A stretch of DNA of 64,000 bases from Ectobius pallidus (Eukaryota > Arthropoda > Insecta > Blattodea > Ectobiidae). The notes beneath the pieces were generated by a model, which was not told the origin of the DNA, searched no databases, and saw only the letters and a list, made by a program, of their open reading frames with translations. The stretch covers positions 155,419,269 to 155,483,268 of the forward strand of contig CAXKWD010000007.1 in NCBI GenBank assembly GCA_964059195.1, given 5' to 3'. Position 1 is the stretch's first letter. Every line of letters begins with the position of its first letter. Of the stretch, positions 11,728 to 23,414 are shown piece after piece. Position numbers and translations under genes: made by a program.

Positions 11728-12065
11728 GAGCGACGTTGCCGAGAGGGTAACGTCTTGTACTCGCATTCGGAAGGTCCCAGGTTCAAATCCCGTGGCCAGC
11801 CAATTTGGCGTGGGTTTTTTCATGGTTTCCCCGTTCGCAAAGGCAAATGCCGAATTTGATATTTACATACCATGAATCTCCCTCACCATTTAATCTTTTA
11901 TCATATCCATTTAAATCAATATCAGTTGAAATTTACTCTATAAAAGACACCAACAATAGAAAAAATTGACAAGCAATAGTTCCATGGCCTACCCTACTGT
12001 ATAGACACAGATCCCGAACTCCTGCCGTGGCCTCGTAGCTAAAAGGAGTATAAACACAGCTGAAA
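11728..12065 (+). mobile_element. tRNA-derived SINE (family with AGGAGTATAAA tail)
   Basis: A head with A-box-like 'GTTGCCGAGAGGGTAACG' and B-box-like 'GGTCCCAGGTTCAAATCCC' is followed by a body and a 3' region ending near 'CGTAGCTAAAAGGAGTATAA'. A second copy lies at 41990-42545, interrupted there by another SINE. This copy preserves the empty site for that insertion (around 11930). The overlapping short reading frames are incidental. Confidence 0.7.
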
Positions 12066-13760
12066 CCAAAGAAAAAGTCTGAAGTGCAATATTATAATTT
12101 TGACGTAGGCCTAGGGTGAGCTTTTTTAAAAAATTGGATATTAAATAAACGAAATAGTTTCAACCGTATATATTCTGCTCGTTACCTAGCAATTTTGTAT
12201 GACTATTGCATTTTACACGTCCATCAATCTATGTTAAACTATTTTCATTAGAATAACATGGAAAATATTATTTTAAAAAATAACATTCGGTATTTTAAAT
12301 TAAATACGGTAAAATTGGTCCATTCTGGCTCCCAATACGCGTTAAGTTGTTGGTCCCGACTACTCTACTCAATCCAGAGAAATCTTGACTCTGTTCTAGG
12401 ATACCAGTTTCCCAAACTCCACACAAGAATTCGTGGGAAAAACATCAAAATTATGAATAGACTAGGAAGCGATTTTGATATCACCGATTATGTTGTTACA
12501 TAAACAGCGGACTGACGTATGTAACAATAATTAGTCCTAGACCCTCTTTGATTGCGAGTTTGAATTGTCAGCAGATTTATGTCGGCCTATCCCACTAGCA
12601 ATCAATCAATATGATTCACCTGCTACGGTGCTCGGCGCTTCTCAGAGACTGAAACCAAATTCTGCCCTGTTTTGCACAACTGCAGGTTTAAAACTGTTTA
12701 TCTCTGTGAAAACATTTAACAGTGCGTTTAATCATAGTCTTACTTTTTTTTTATTTCTTTGGAAGGATAAGGTGAATAAGAATAATAATTTGTAAAATTT
12801 AATAGTGGTAGAAATATGACTGAGAAGAAAAAATTGTATTGTATACTTAGCAAGATAATTTGTAGTAGTCTATATTCTGTTGAGAAAAAGTTTTTTCTGG
12901 GTGGGAATTGAATCCAAATTTTTAGCTTGATGCGCTGATGCCGAGATCATTCAGGATAACTGAAACATTTATTAACATATTGCAGTGAAATTTTGCATGC
13001 AAGTATATTTGATATTATTGAACAACACTATCTAGAATCATTTATGTAACTTGAATAGTTTATTTTTTTATTTTTTTAAATATTTCTGATGTAAAAATTT
13101 CTAAAAAAATTAACAAGTGATGAATTATTTTGTTAAATATTTATACTGCAGATAATCCAAAGATCCTAGATTATGTTGTTCATATGATATTTACAAATAG
13201 ATAGAAAAAAGAATCACTCAGAAATATTAGTATTTATGAAAATTATCAGGGAAACGGCACTTCAGTTCACAAAAATTGGCTGCTATTTTGTAATGATAAT
13301 TACCCATTAACTGTATTAGTTAAATTAATTATGAAAATAGTATGCAATTGTAGAACTAGTCAATATAGAGCATGCCACATTGCAAGACTATAGAACAATT
13401 CATTGCCGAGAGAAAAAATAATGAAACTTCACCTATTTTTCAGCATCGAAAGCTATATGTCCCCCTTAATATTAGATTGTAATGGTAGGAGGTGCACCCT
13501 ATGGTGAAAATCTTTGTAACGCCAAGGGGTAAATATTACGACACAAGAACAAACTTCATTTCATTTCATGTCAGATTATGGGTGCAAGTGCTTTGCTACT
13601 GCCTCATTTTGAAAAGAGTAAAATATTTTATATTTTTTATAAATTAAATAAACATATTAATATTATCTTGCATTAAATCCTACGCAACCCAAGAATCCAA
13701 TAAAGAATATTTCCCTGACATTTTAGAGTATACCCTGGGCAAATCTGGGATTACAGCACT
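12066..13760. other. No gene recognised
   Basis: About 1.7 kb of AT-rich sequence. Short frames at 12258-12503 and 12565-12795 have no recognisable domain and no supporting context. A segment near 13405-13480 is an inverted relative of the last ~50 bases of the window (ACTTCACCTATTTTTCAGCA), so part of an unclassified dispersed repeat lies here. Confidence 0.45.
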
Positions 13761-14090
13761 GTTTATACCAGTGGCTCCCAACCTTTTTCAGCTGACGCCC
13801 CCCTTCGAATATCATTAAATCCTGACGCCCTCTTTGATAGTGATGGGAAGAAAAAGGCCTAAAAACGTGATTGTCAGTACTTTTGTACTTTAAAAGATCC
13901 CTATAATACTTATAAAAATAAGATTAATATTGCTCACCTCTTTTATTATTCTTATTTATCCTGTGATGCTTTTGCTGTCACACACGCACATATAAAACAC
14001 GAAAATGCTAATCTAATTATTGTGAATCTTATTTGAGTTTCAGTACAGTTCTTAAAAAAGTAAAATGTAGAAACAAAAATGTCCAATGAA

Positions 14091-14165
14091 CTCCGGCTTG
14101 GCTCAGTTGGTAGAGCATTGGCGCGAATAGCCAAAGGTCCTGGGTTCAAGTCCCAGTGTCGGAGG
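14091..14165 (+). mobile_element. tRNA-like head of a SINE
   Basis: A near-complete cloverleaf: acceptor CTCCGGC pairs with GTCGGAG, the D-arm is GGCTCAGTTGGTAGAGC, the anticodon stem TTGGC/GCCAA has loop GCGAATA, and the T-arm is CTGGGTTCAAGTCCCAG. The nucleotide before the apparent anticodon GAA is C rather than the conserved T, which argues against a functional tRNA-Phe. Downstream sequence (TTTTCTCCTATAATATTGTC...) is shared with copies near 19080 and 44040, which marks it as SINE. A real tRNA gene is the less likely alternative. Confidence 0.7.
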
Positions 14166-14374
14166 AATTTTTCTCCTATAATATTGTCATGTAATGTCCA
14201 ACAGAGACAATAATCTGTGGTTCATGAATGCTAATATCGTATGATATTCTTGTATATCTATTAGGTTTTATGTTTGACAGAGCACAACGCAGATCACTCG
14301 TATGTCGTATTTGGATTTTCAAATTATTATAAACATGTTGAGGACAATATATGACTATTTAATATGTCAGGGAG

Positions 14375-14492
14375 CAGAGGCGCCGACTTGGAAATACTTC
14401 TGGGGGGGGGGGGCAAGAACTGGATTTATATGATAAAATCTTACGTCTTGGGGGGCAAAAAGTACCTTGCCCCCCCTAAGTCGGCGCCTATG
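14375..14492. mobile_element. 118-bp hAT MITE with perfect 8-bp duplication
   Basis: The TIRs are CAGAGGCGCCGACTT / AAGTCGGCGCCTATG, flanked by a perfect TCAGGGAG direct repeat (14367-14374 and 14493-14500). An 11-G run and a GGGGGGCAAAA block lie inside. The intact target duplication and its position inside another hAT-like element indicate a comparatively recent insertion. Confidence 0.88.
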
Positions 14493-14744
14493 TCAGGGAG
14501 AATATAGTTATAATTTATAAGATTATAAAATGTAAATTCACACTGTTCTGTTATTATTGTTGATTAAGGTATGTGTCTGTGTATTTGATTGGTTAAAGTT
14601 AATCGATTAAAAATTCTTGTCGACCGACAAGGCAAACAACACTAAATCAAAATATGAATTTCAATTTGTTGCACGCCCCCCTAAGAAGAGCCTCACGTTC
14701 CTCCAAAGGGGCGCGCCCCCCGGTTGGGAACCCCTTGTTTATAA

Positions 14745-15400
14745 CATTCCAATTCTCATAAACACGGACATATGGTAGTCTTGTATGGATGGCAAACAAT
14801 TAAAATAACTAAAGTGTTTTTTTGTGGCAGGTACATTTAATCAACGTAAAATGTCAAAATCTAGGTTGATGTGAATTAAATGTGTTCATTACTTTATTCC
14901 ACGTATTTTCCTCAATACTTTTTCACGCTCTCACTGATTAAATTGCAAATGAGTTGGAGTGGAGACGGGAGAAGTATTTTACGAGTCTCTCATTACATAG
15001 TTAAAACACTAGGCTTATCCTATAAGCCTCCTCTATCTTTCTGAAATTGGGTTAATAAACCCGCTTGCAGTCGTTATGCTAACCAGAGAGAAGAAAAAAT
15101 ACAATTACACTGTGGGTTGACTTTTCTATATATTTTGAAAGCGTGGATTTGAAGAGAGTCTAGGAAGTTGGTAAGGAAGCTGGAGAGGAGCTTGTTACCC
15201 GAGATGCGCTGTGCTGCTTGATAATGAAGACTGTTACCAGACACCGCCACAGTGCTGCCACAAGCACGGATAGAATTACCCTATACAGTAGTTAACAAAG
15301 CAGGTCTCTGAATTACTATCGATTGTATACAAGTAAACGAAGAAACTGAAAAAAGCACAGTTTCATGTAGCCACAAAATTGTATTTGCCTTCAGAGCGAA
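14745..15400. other. No feature recognised
   Basis: About 650 bp without a credible gene or terminal repeat. Confidence 0.45.
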
Positions 15401-15428
15401 CTGTTATTAATAATAATAGTAATAGTAG

Positions 15429-15497
<69 letters not shown>
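15429..15497. repeat. (TAA)n tract at LINE 3' end
   Basis: About 22 TAA units. On the minus strand it lies just downstream of the LINE relic stop codon, so it is probably that element's microsatellite tail. Confidence 0.9.
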
Positions 15498-15499
<2 letters not shown>

Positions 15500-15545
15500 T
15501 ATTTTTTTTAAATGAAGGAATATTCCACAATACAATGGCTTTCCT

Positions 15546-16298
15546 TCATCCCACAACAATCGTTTGCCTCCATAAGTCCCTGTCCATAGCATCTTCTTCA
15601 CTTAATCCTTTTCTCGCCATACTCCTTTTCACCCCATCCATCCAGCACTCTTTGGGCTTTCCTCTTCTTCTTTTTCCTTCTACTTTCCAATCCAAAATGT
15701 TCTTGGGTATTCTATCCTCTGTCATTCTGAGTACATGTCCATACCATTTCAAGCGTCTTTCTTCTACATTTTCCAAAATATTTTTTTTCAACTTGCATTA
15801 TTTCCCTTATTCTATTATTCCGAATCTTTTCTTTCCTGGATTTTCTTGCTGAACGCCTCCAAAAATCCATTTCTAATACCATTAATTTGTTTGCTTGTTG
15901 TCTGCTTATGGTCCAAGTTTCAGCGCCATATAATGCTGTACTTTGGAATAATGCCTGATAACTTATATTAATTTTTTAGTTCTAGGTAAAATATTTTTAC
16001 TCCATAAGATCGAATTTAGCATTCCTATAATTCTCTTCCCATCCGTTATTCTTCTTTGAATCTCTAAATTTGTTGTTGCATCCTTTTGTATAATAGACCC
16101 TAGATATTTAAAATATTCAACATGTGCAATTTCTTCAGTATTAGGCTACATATTAACTTTTCTTCCAAATTCAGTTTTATTGAAATTTATTTCTAATCCC
16201 CATATCCTGTACTCTTCTACCAACTTTCTGATCATATATGATGCATCATCTGTATCCTCAGTAATTATTACTTGATCATCCGCGAAAAGTAGACAATA
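15546..16298 (-). pseudogene. RTE-like LINE reverse transcriptase, 3' half
   Basis: The conceptual minus-strand frames start with 'LLFADDQVII' at about 16280, the catalytic F/YADD box of reverse transcriptase. 'FKYLGSIIQKD', 'LYGAETWTIS', 'MDFWRRSARKSR' and finally 'RRLKWYGHVLRM...GKRRRGKPKECWMDGV' follow, the usual C-terminal order in RTE-type endonuclease-reverse transcriptases. There is an in-frame stop after 'RKVNM', and a one-base frame change in an A-run (about 15782-15790) separates the RT-side frame from the 81-codon 3' frame. The 5' half (endonuclease and fingers) is missing, so the element is dead. A (TAA)n tract follows the stop. Confidence 0.8.
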
Positions 16299-16484
16299 AT
16301 AATAATAATAATAATAATTCTAGGCTATATTAGGCCTACAACTAAATGGTCAGACTATGATGAATGAAGCAACGGTGGAATGATATATGGCAGGGGAAAC
16401 AGGAGCACCCCGAGAAAACCTGTCCCGATCCCATTGTTTTCCACCACAAATTCCACATGGATCCACCGAGAGTCGATCCTGGGT

Positions 16485-16700
16485 CCCAGCGGTGGAAGAC
16501 CTAGACATAGGTGGGAGAACAACATTACGATATATTTAAGAGAAGTAGGATGTGAGAGGGATGGTTGGATGGAGTTAGCACAGAATAGGGTTGAATGGCG
16601 GGCTCAGGTAAGCGCAGCGATGGACCTTCGGGTTCCATAAAATAGATAATGTTTCTTTAGCTTGCTTAGTAATTGACTACCATCATTGCGTAAATAAGTA
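16485..16700 (+). pseudogene. Non-LTR retrotransposon C-terminal tail
   Basis: The plus-strand frame ends '..GGRPRHRWENNITIYLREVGC..' and '..WMELAQNRVEWRAQVSAAMDLRVP' before the stop at 16640. This is a recurrent insect LINE C-terminus. Related minus-strand tails occur at 50038-50115 and 53590-53815. The 3' untranslated part contains TAAGTAAGTAA near 16695. Only the last ~50 codons are alignable, so this is a 5'-truncated copy. Confidence 0.7.
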
Positions 16701-17127
16701 AGTAATAAAATATCCAGTTTCTCCTTTCTAAGCCATTTCCTCAATCTTCCACTTTTCTTAACTTTGGCTAGCGAAGCTAAAAGTAAAGGCCTACGAATTT
16801 TTAATTCCCTGCCTCGACTATTGAACAAACATAAATAAGGATATATCTACTTACGAGATTTGACGTGCGTGAATATGAAGCAAGATTATTTCCTTGCTCC
16901 AGCTCGGATAATGCTGCCAGGTGTGCGAAGTCAACATTCATACCTCTGTATTTCGAGCTTATAATTCCGAAGTAATTTTAGGTAGATTTCGAAGAAAAAT
17001 CTACCTATTGCAATGGATACCACTTCATGATTTTCGAAAAATTCTTTCATATCTTTACGTTTCATGCTCCCCTAAGTACGAAACCACCGCCCGTTCAAAA
17101 AAAATTTTTGTGATATTTATATATATA

Positions 17128-17130
<3 letters not shown>

Positions 17131-17196
<66 letters not shown>
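17131..17196. repeat. (TA)n microsatellite
   Basis: About 33 TA units. The 149-codon reading frame across it is low complexity (Ile/Tyr) and not credible. Confidence 0.95.
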
Positions 17197-17198
<2 letters not shown>

Positions 17199-17199
17199 T

Positions 17200-18500
17200 T
17201 ACACGATAGCGGCCGTAATTTTGAAGATATTTGAACCAAATTTTAATATGTTATTTCTAGGCCCAATAGTTCGGACAAGTTCGTTAATGAGCAAAATTGG
17301 CCCAAGGGGGTGGTCGGGGGAGGGGGTTGAAGTTTTTAAAAATGTATATCTCGGCCCCTATGAAGTATAGAGGGAAACTTTGTTTGAATAAATTAGAGTA
17401 CTCGCTACGGAGTTCACAGTGACACCAACGATTCGGGGGTTCGAGTGAGGGTGGGGGTGGGGTGGGGGATGAAAATTCGAAACTTTTGAAACCACGTCTT
17501 GTGGGGTATCGTTGAAAAGCTCTTGATGAGTACTCTACAAATCAATAAATAGTTTCTTTATAGCTCTCATATGACGCGAGATTTTAATGTTTGAAAATAA
17601 TAACACTTAAAAGAATTATTATAATATCATAATTTTGTCTTGTTTAGCGGCTTTGCTAATTTTATTCATTGTTGATCTTGCGCACGGCCTCCCAGAATAT
17701 TATATCCTATTCTTGTTGTCAAAACAAATGATTGTAGGCTCTTCCTCTTTACTGCAGGTTTGCCATGCCAAGGCTAAAAAAGAAGAGTGCTGCGCAGCGA
17801 TAATAAATTAAACCAAAAGCACTTTGAAATCTTCCTCAGCCTGTAGGCCTGCCTAAAGGGATTTTTTTACACCAGATTAGTCTTTGTTGAGGAACAGTCA
17901 AGTCTAAAGTTTCCATAAACTGCACCGGTAGGCATTTCTAATTAAAGTTCTGATGGATGTATGTAAGCTACCTCATGCTCATGACATTCTTGCGCCGAGG
18001 TTCCAAACTTGTGGCCCGCGAGGCTTTTTCTTGCGGCCTGCGCAGTCAGTTTGAAAAATATGGATTTAAATTAATTTTTATTCAAGTATATTAATTTAAT
18101 AAGATTTTTACTGCAAAATTTTTATAATAAGTATCCTATTCAGGTTTAGTGAAATATTGTGGAAATGGAATGTAAATTCCTTGCAAAATTATAAAAAAAT
18201 TACAAATAATAATTATAATAATTATAATATTATTATTTTAGCTCACTGAGCATTTTACACAGCCATTTTTATAATTCTCAAAGGAAAAATAAGTCAAAAC
18301 ATGATTGGCCGGTTGTCGTATTTCGTATTTTTTGTTATTTATTTACAGTATTTATTTATTTATTCATATCTCTGGTCACCGCAGATTGCCTTCTATGACA
18401 AAGAATACTAATACAATGCTTTTCCTACACCAAATTAATTCTACATAATTACATATTAAGGCCAACAAGTAAATCAGACACTTAAAGCGAAAGTAGAAAA
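17200..18500. other. No gene; possible hAT-end remnant
   Basis: Mostly unassigned. Around 18000-18045 the motif GAGGTTCCAAACTTGTGGCCCGCGAGGC resembles the terminus of hAT elements of the 'gg.tcccaaac.tgtggcccgc' kind. No matching right end or 8-bp duplication was located, so the full element cannot be drawn. Confidence 0.35.
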
Positions 18501-18720
18501 GAAAAGATGGATATACAGGGAATCCATTTTATGCGGAAACTTTTTAACAGCGTTGCCCCTGCTCACACTTTCCCCGCTGTTGTGCTTGTACCGGCGGGGA
18601 CCGTGTTCCGTTACTACCGGCAAATCGGCAAATCAAGACTTTAGAAACAATACAAAATAGAATAACTCAACCAATTTATTATCAAAATAGGCCTATATGT
18701 AGAGGCTTATTACTCACCAT

Positions 18721-18912
18721 TTATTTGAGATACAGTTGAAAATGACTCCCGTCTGCAGTAAGACATGCCTCACATAGTTTAAACAAATTATTTGCCACTT
18801 TCTGTAATTCCGTTTCGGCAATACACTGCACTGCGGCAATGCGGCAGTGATGCGAGGTTTCCTCATAAAATGGACTCACTGTATATGCATTCCTGCACCA
18901 CAGATTGGTCAA
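18721..18912 (-). pseudogene. Tc1/mariner-type transposase C-terminal remnant (tentative)
   Basis: The short minus-strand frame ends 'ELQKVANNLFKLCEACLTADGSHFQLYL'. This resembles the C-terminal '..V...F..R...C....G.HF..L' pattern of IS630/Tc1-type transposases, also seen at 29264-29482 and 61461-61667. A TGCGGAAAC... stretch near 18530 and AAAATGGA motifs on both sides could be subterminal repeats. No catalytic residue is present. Confidence 0.4.
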
Positions 18913-18989
18913 AAAATCATTAATTTTTGTGCCTCACAGTACTGCATATGACATAACTTGTCTGCCAGTGAGGTAGACCATTAAGGGCA

Positions 18990-19110
18990 ATCAGTCATCT
19001 GGCGCTGTGAAGAGAAATTTGACTTAGCTCAGTTGGTAGAGCATTAGTATGGATAACCAAAGGTCCTGGGTTCAAATCCCAGTCTCAGAGGATTTTTCCT
19101 CTTATAATAT
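18990..19110 (+). mobile_element. tRNA-derived SINE (same family as 14091)
   Basis: The A-box region TTAGCTCAGTTGGTAGAGC (about 19023-19041) and B-box GGGTTCAAATCCCAG (19067-19081) lie in a degraded cloverleaf. The leader CATCTGGCGCTGTGAAGA also precedes the copy at 43970, and the downstream TTTTTCCTCTTATAATATTCTCA is shared with 14165 and 44040. It is therefore a SINE rather than a tRNA gene. Confidence 0.75.
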
Positions 19111-19633
19111 TCTCATAGAAAAGAAAGGTTTAGTTTAATTTATGTTATTATATAGGTGGTTCCTCAAAATTCTATTTATTTTTTCTTCAATCACGTTTCA
19201 TTTTGTGAACAAATTAATATACTTATTTTTTTTACTTATTCGAAATTGTATTTTCCGGTCATTTTATTGACCTTTTGACCTTTTATTACTATAATCCTTA
19301 ATAGGACAGCTATCTAAAAATTGGACAGGGACTTATCATTGTGGAATCTATTTCCTTTGCAGTCCGACGTTGTGTAAGAAATTGATCCTCTGAAACGGCT
19401 CCAAAAATTTTAGATGAATGTCCATCACCTGCTTGATCTTGACACTAAGAGCTGAAACTTTTATTTGAAAGAGGGGTAGTTATAAATCAGCCACGGTTCG
19501 TAGGAACCCAGTCTTGCCTGGTTAACAATAATTTTTTGCATTTTTTATTTTGCATTTTTAACAAGTTCTAATAATTTATTTACACAATATAACACAGATA
19601 CTATAGGTACAGAATTATATACAATAATAGCAA

Positions 19634-20356
19634 TTAAAAGAAAAACACTTCATCCAGGGCTGAAGACGAAGGAAAGGTTCCCATGACACTAGAGGCATTC
19701 CCCCTTTGAATGGCAATGCTGATACGTTGCCTCAAATATTCGCCAGCCCTAGGATCCCCTGTTGCAACAGCAAGTCTTCTGCCTATCTCTGAAGATAACT
19801 TTTTGGCTTCCGCACACCATGTACCAAGTGTCTCAACAGCGAAAACAACAAAATGGTACTGGTCAACTATGTGACAGTACTTTTTCAATTTCAGAGATAC
19901 AGCAGAAATCGCAGCAGAGCCTGGATTTTTACAGGTGCCCGGTAAATGTGATGAAGCTAACGTATCGACACAGGTAGCATCCCATAAAAGTGATTTACCC
20001 CTGACCCAAGGGATCAAGGTCAATCCGTCGGGTCTCTTACCATCGGATCGACTAATGCCAACTGGTTCCAAGATAGTCAGGACACCAGCAGAGACTAAGG
20101 CTCTTTTAATTAGATCATTGATCATGGAATGCCTGGAAAATCTTCCTGTGTTCTTCGGACAGCTTAACCCATGATGGCCGTAAGGGTCAACTCGGGCACC
20201 GCACTGGCATAGGTGGGGATGACATAATTTACTACCAAGCCGCAAGCCTACAGCAATCCTGAAGGTCACATCATCCATTAGAGTACCTAAGTTAGATGAA
20301 GATTTTTTGCATCGGGTAGAAACATGTGAATACGCACTCTTTGCAGTGCGGCCTCT
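19634..20356 (-). pseudogene. Non-LTR retrotransposon C-terminus with restriction-like endonuclease region
   Basis: The 214-codon frame from 20278 stays open upstream to about 20356 without a new Met. It has a zinc-knuckle-like block 'CHPHLCQCGARVDPYGHHGLSC' (residues ~19-40), then 'GRFSRHSMINDLIKRAL', then 'KRPDGLTLIPW...LLWDATCVDT'. The spacing of RPD and a WD(A/V)T strand fits a PD-(D/E)xK-type endonuclease following a CCHC motif, as in R2-like LINEs with a C-terminal nuclease. The reverse-transcriptase domain is not present in the window, so it is 5'-truncated. The frame is intact for its length, so the insertion may be younger than the other LINE relics. A polymerase-associated host protein is a less likely alternative. 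Confidence 0.6.
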
Positions 20357-20859
20357 TATTCAATATTAGAATGCGCAGTGAGAAACGTGTATTTTCCATG
20401 CTAGGGATAAAGAAAATTACTTGCGAGTATTACATCAGATTTTATTTGGCTTGTATATCCTTCGGGGAAGCGATATGAAACGTGGCAATAGATTATATAT
20501 ATATATGCATATATATGTATATAATAACCTATAATAACCTATAATGTACTAAGAGCTAACACTTTTATTTGTATAGAGGAAGTTTACTCTTTCTCGTCAG
20601 ATTTTTTTCGTATGTTTCATATGACTGATCCATCGTCAAGCAACTGTCCAATGGTAACAGATTCGCTGAATTAACGCATTGAGGCGCTGTAATCAGCCCC
20701 CAAGAGGGAAGTTGGAAAAACAAAATGCATGATTGTGGTAGAAGGGGCAGAATGATAGTGCGGTACTGCAAAGTCAAGTGTTTTTATACTTAAATCGTGT
20801 TTTTAAATTTGCCATTTATTGACTGATATGTACACCCCTCAAAATGTCTATCCGCCGCC

Positions 20860-20865
<6 letters not shown>

Positions 20866-20907
<42 letters not shown>

Positions 20908-20913
20908 CATCAT
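20866..20913. repeat. (TTA)n(TCA)n microsatellite
   Basis: A compound trinucleotide tract. Confidence 0.93.
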
Positions 20914-21985
20914 TTCACGGATAAAGCGTTGCACATAAAGATCGGCCCTGATGCCTTCCGTTCTAGATATTTGTTAGTGCTATAAAAATGTATTAAAACA
21001 ATTAAATGTCTCTATAATTTACTTTTTTCTGTGCTAGCTTTTAACACATCGGAATCGGAATCGAATTGAGAATATCTGCAACGTACTTTTGATACGTGGC
21101 TTCTTCCTCTTTTATGCCCACTACTATGTAGTAGGCAATGGGTACCTAGGCAAAGCCCATTTGCCCCATAATTTTGAGTATGATTTGGAGGTGGTGTCAT
21201 AGCTGTAAGGTAGGGGTGGTTAGCATGTTCCATTCTATTTTTGTTGACGCGAAGACAGTCTATTGTGATTTTGTATCTCCAATTTCTTGCTCTAAAATTT
21301 TGTCTTACGCGGTCAGAGGGTCCTTTTATTTAATAATTTTGAAATTTGGGGGGGTGTTATTATGCGGGTTGCGGCCCGTCTTTTGTAAGGGAACTATCCC
21401 AACATTCGTTGCAAGGCCTTGGAAAACCACAAAAAAACCTTGGCAGAATAGCTTTTAACACGTATATGCGAGAAAATTTGTGCAACATATTTTGCACCAT
21501 TTATTTAATGTTGCAATATTAGTAATTTTTTATAGTGTAAGACGCTGAATTTAATTTGGGATCTTTTCTTTCACGGTTTGAAATAGCATAATAACAGTGT
21601 AAGATAGGGATCGCAGTTTGTACTAAATTAAGAGTGTATAAAAAGCCGGAGTTTTAGCCGCACGCTGTTTTTATTCTGTTCATGTAAATTCTGGATTTAG
21701 CGTTTTCGTGTCTGAAATACTGGCGACCGCTTAATTTGCATAGCTTTATGTTATTTAAATGCCTTCACCTCAGCATACATTATAACATTTTTGTGATTAA
21801 TTGCATTGCCGAGTTCCCCGCATTGGTATGTGGGAAACAAATCTGAATCCCACTCTAACTTTTGGATACAATAGTAGACTAATAGCCTATAGTTCAATTC
21901 TCTACCCCATCATTTAACTTACAGTGGATATATAATATAAATGTTATATTTAAATATTCACCTTATACCCCCAATTCATGATAAT
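20914..21985. other. No gene recognised
   Basis: The short frame at 21174-21458 has no recognisable domain. A segment at about 21385-21445 (GGGAACTATCCCAACATTCG, then GGAAAACCAC) looks like part of a dispersed retroelement tail, but its ends are not visible. Confidence 0.35.
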
Positions 21986-21989
21986 GAAC

Positions 21990-22145
21990 TAACTCGTGGC
22001 GCTAACATCCCAGAAGGGACAAGGCCTACCACCCGTCCGCTGTGTCATGTACCATAGGCAGACGGCAGGATTGGGGGCATGTGGTCAGCATGCCGACACC
22101 CACGGTCCTTATTGGTGGTTTCCATGACCGGAATTAATGATAATG
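21990..22145. repeat. Dispersed repeat (CTCGTGGCGCTAAC... family)
   Basis: The sequence from the AACTCGTGGCGCTAACA motif to GGTGGTTTCCATGACCGG recurs inverted at about 42735-42885 (GCCGTGGGTGTCGGCATGCT and flanks). It is GC-richer than the surroundings and non-coding. It is probably a SINE or LINE fragment of unknown family. Confidence 0.6.
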
Positions 22146-23414
22146 GCTTTGTAGATTTGCCTACACATTACATTACATTTATTTTGATCAAATATAACAA
22201 CTACTATAGAAGCTATTCTGAATTTAAAATATTTACATTCTCTCAGTATATTTTGTAAAACATATTATTTGTAAATGTTATTATCTATTTAATGTTTTTT
22301 ATTATGACTGCTTAATGTGAGTAGTTTTCTAAAAAATACCTAAAATCTTTATAGACTATCTATTTATTGCTTGTCTGGTTGGTAAAAACTAAAATCTTGT
22401 GTTGCTAAAATCAGTGTGAGTTATAAAATATAATATATACTTCGTACACAGATTTGTTGCAAAATATTCATAAAAACGTAATATCCTTATTACTAATTTT
22501 TAAAACAAGTCTATAATTTTTTGATGTTGAATAATTCAACATTGTCTTATCTACTCACTTACTTCAGAATTTCACTATTCTTGATGTGTGCCTGATGTGT
22601 CACTTTTCTTGAAGCTTCTTTAATGTTCTGTGATAGGCAAATGTCGAACGTATTGATCTTGTCTAAGAGGGATACATTTCAGCTTCAACATAAGCTGTCT
22701 TCAGCCTAATAATATACGTACAAACATTTAAGAAAAATTATTTAATAATAAATGATTTTCTAAACTGTTACACGTTATAGAATGTGATATGTTACACTAA
22801 CTTTCTGTACCCTAAGCTAGGGAAATATAACTTTCTCACTTGCAAATTTGGTATAGGATAAGAGGTTGTATTGCAGAGAGAGCGTATTCAATTGTCTGAC
22901 TAATGCAAATGCTTACTGTTTACCACGCAGTCATAAAGCCTGTGTTTGTATAACTACATCTGGATAATAACTACCATTCGGATTTTTTTTACGGAAATAT
23001 ATTGTTTCAAATAATAGTTTTAACTCTCAGTATAAACATATCGTGTACAAAATCAAAGAAAATCGTTGGAGCCGTTTTCAAGAAAAATACGATAATAGCT
23101 ATTTATGTATCAAGTACGCAAAATAACGCTTTAGCAGACGAATCTAGTATAGCGGCCGAGGCTGAAATACTCGATGAGTCCGCTAAACTTCTTGCTTACG
23201 TAGCGCATACAATATCTTTTAAGTAAAAATTCTATAAATTGTATGAAACAAAAAAAAATACCGTATAATTAATTATAATGAATGGCAGTCAGCCATTTGT
23301 TAAAGTTCTCTCATGGCCGTCTAGATCATATAACAACAATGACCGTACGTACCAATACCAAATGTGGTATAATAGTATAGATGCATAATATATGAGTCCC
23401 TTGTTTGTATACAA
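22146..23414. other. No gene recognised
   Basis: AT-rich sequence. The 74-codon frame at 23002-23226 has no recognisable domain, splice context or second copy in the window. Confidence 0.45.

Larger units (their letters stand above)
13769..14736. mobile_element. hAT-like element with nested insertions
   Basis: The left end CAGTGGCTCCCAACCTTTT and right end GGTTGGGAACCCCTT form hAT-style TIRs. The flanks GTTTATAC and GTTTATAA form a near-perfect 8-bp duplication. The subterminal regions are rich in GACGCCCCCC-type motifs. No transposase frame was found, so it is non-autonomous. Its interior is interrupted by a tRNA-related SINE (about 14085-14240) and a perfect 118-bp hAT MITE. Confidence 0.7.

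Noticed and set aside
14091..14165. Functional tRNA gene
   Set aside because: The cloverleaf is good, but the base before the apparent anticodon is C instead of T, and the downstream sequence is shared with other SINE copies.
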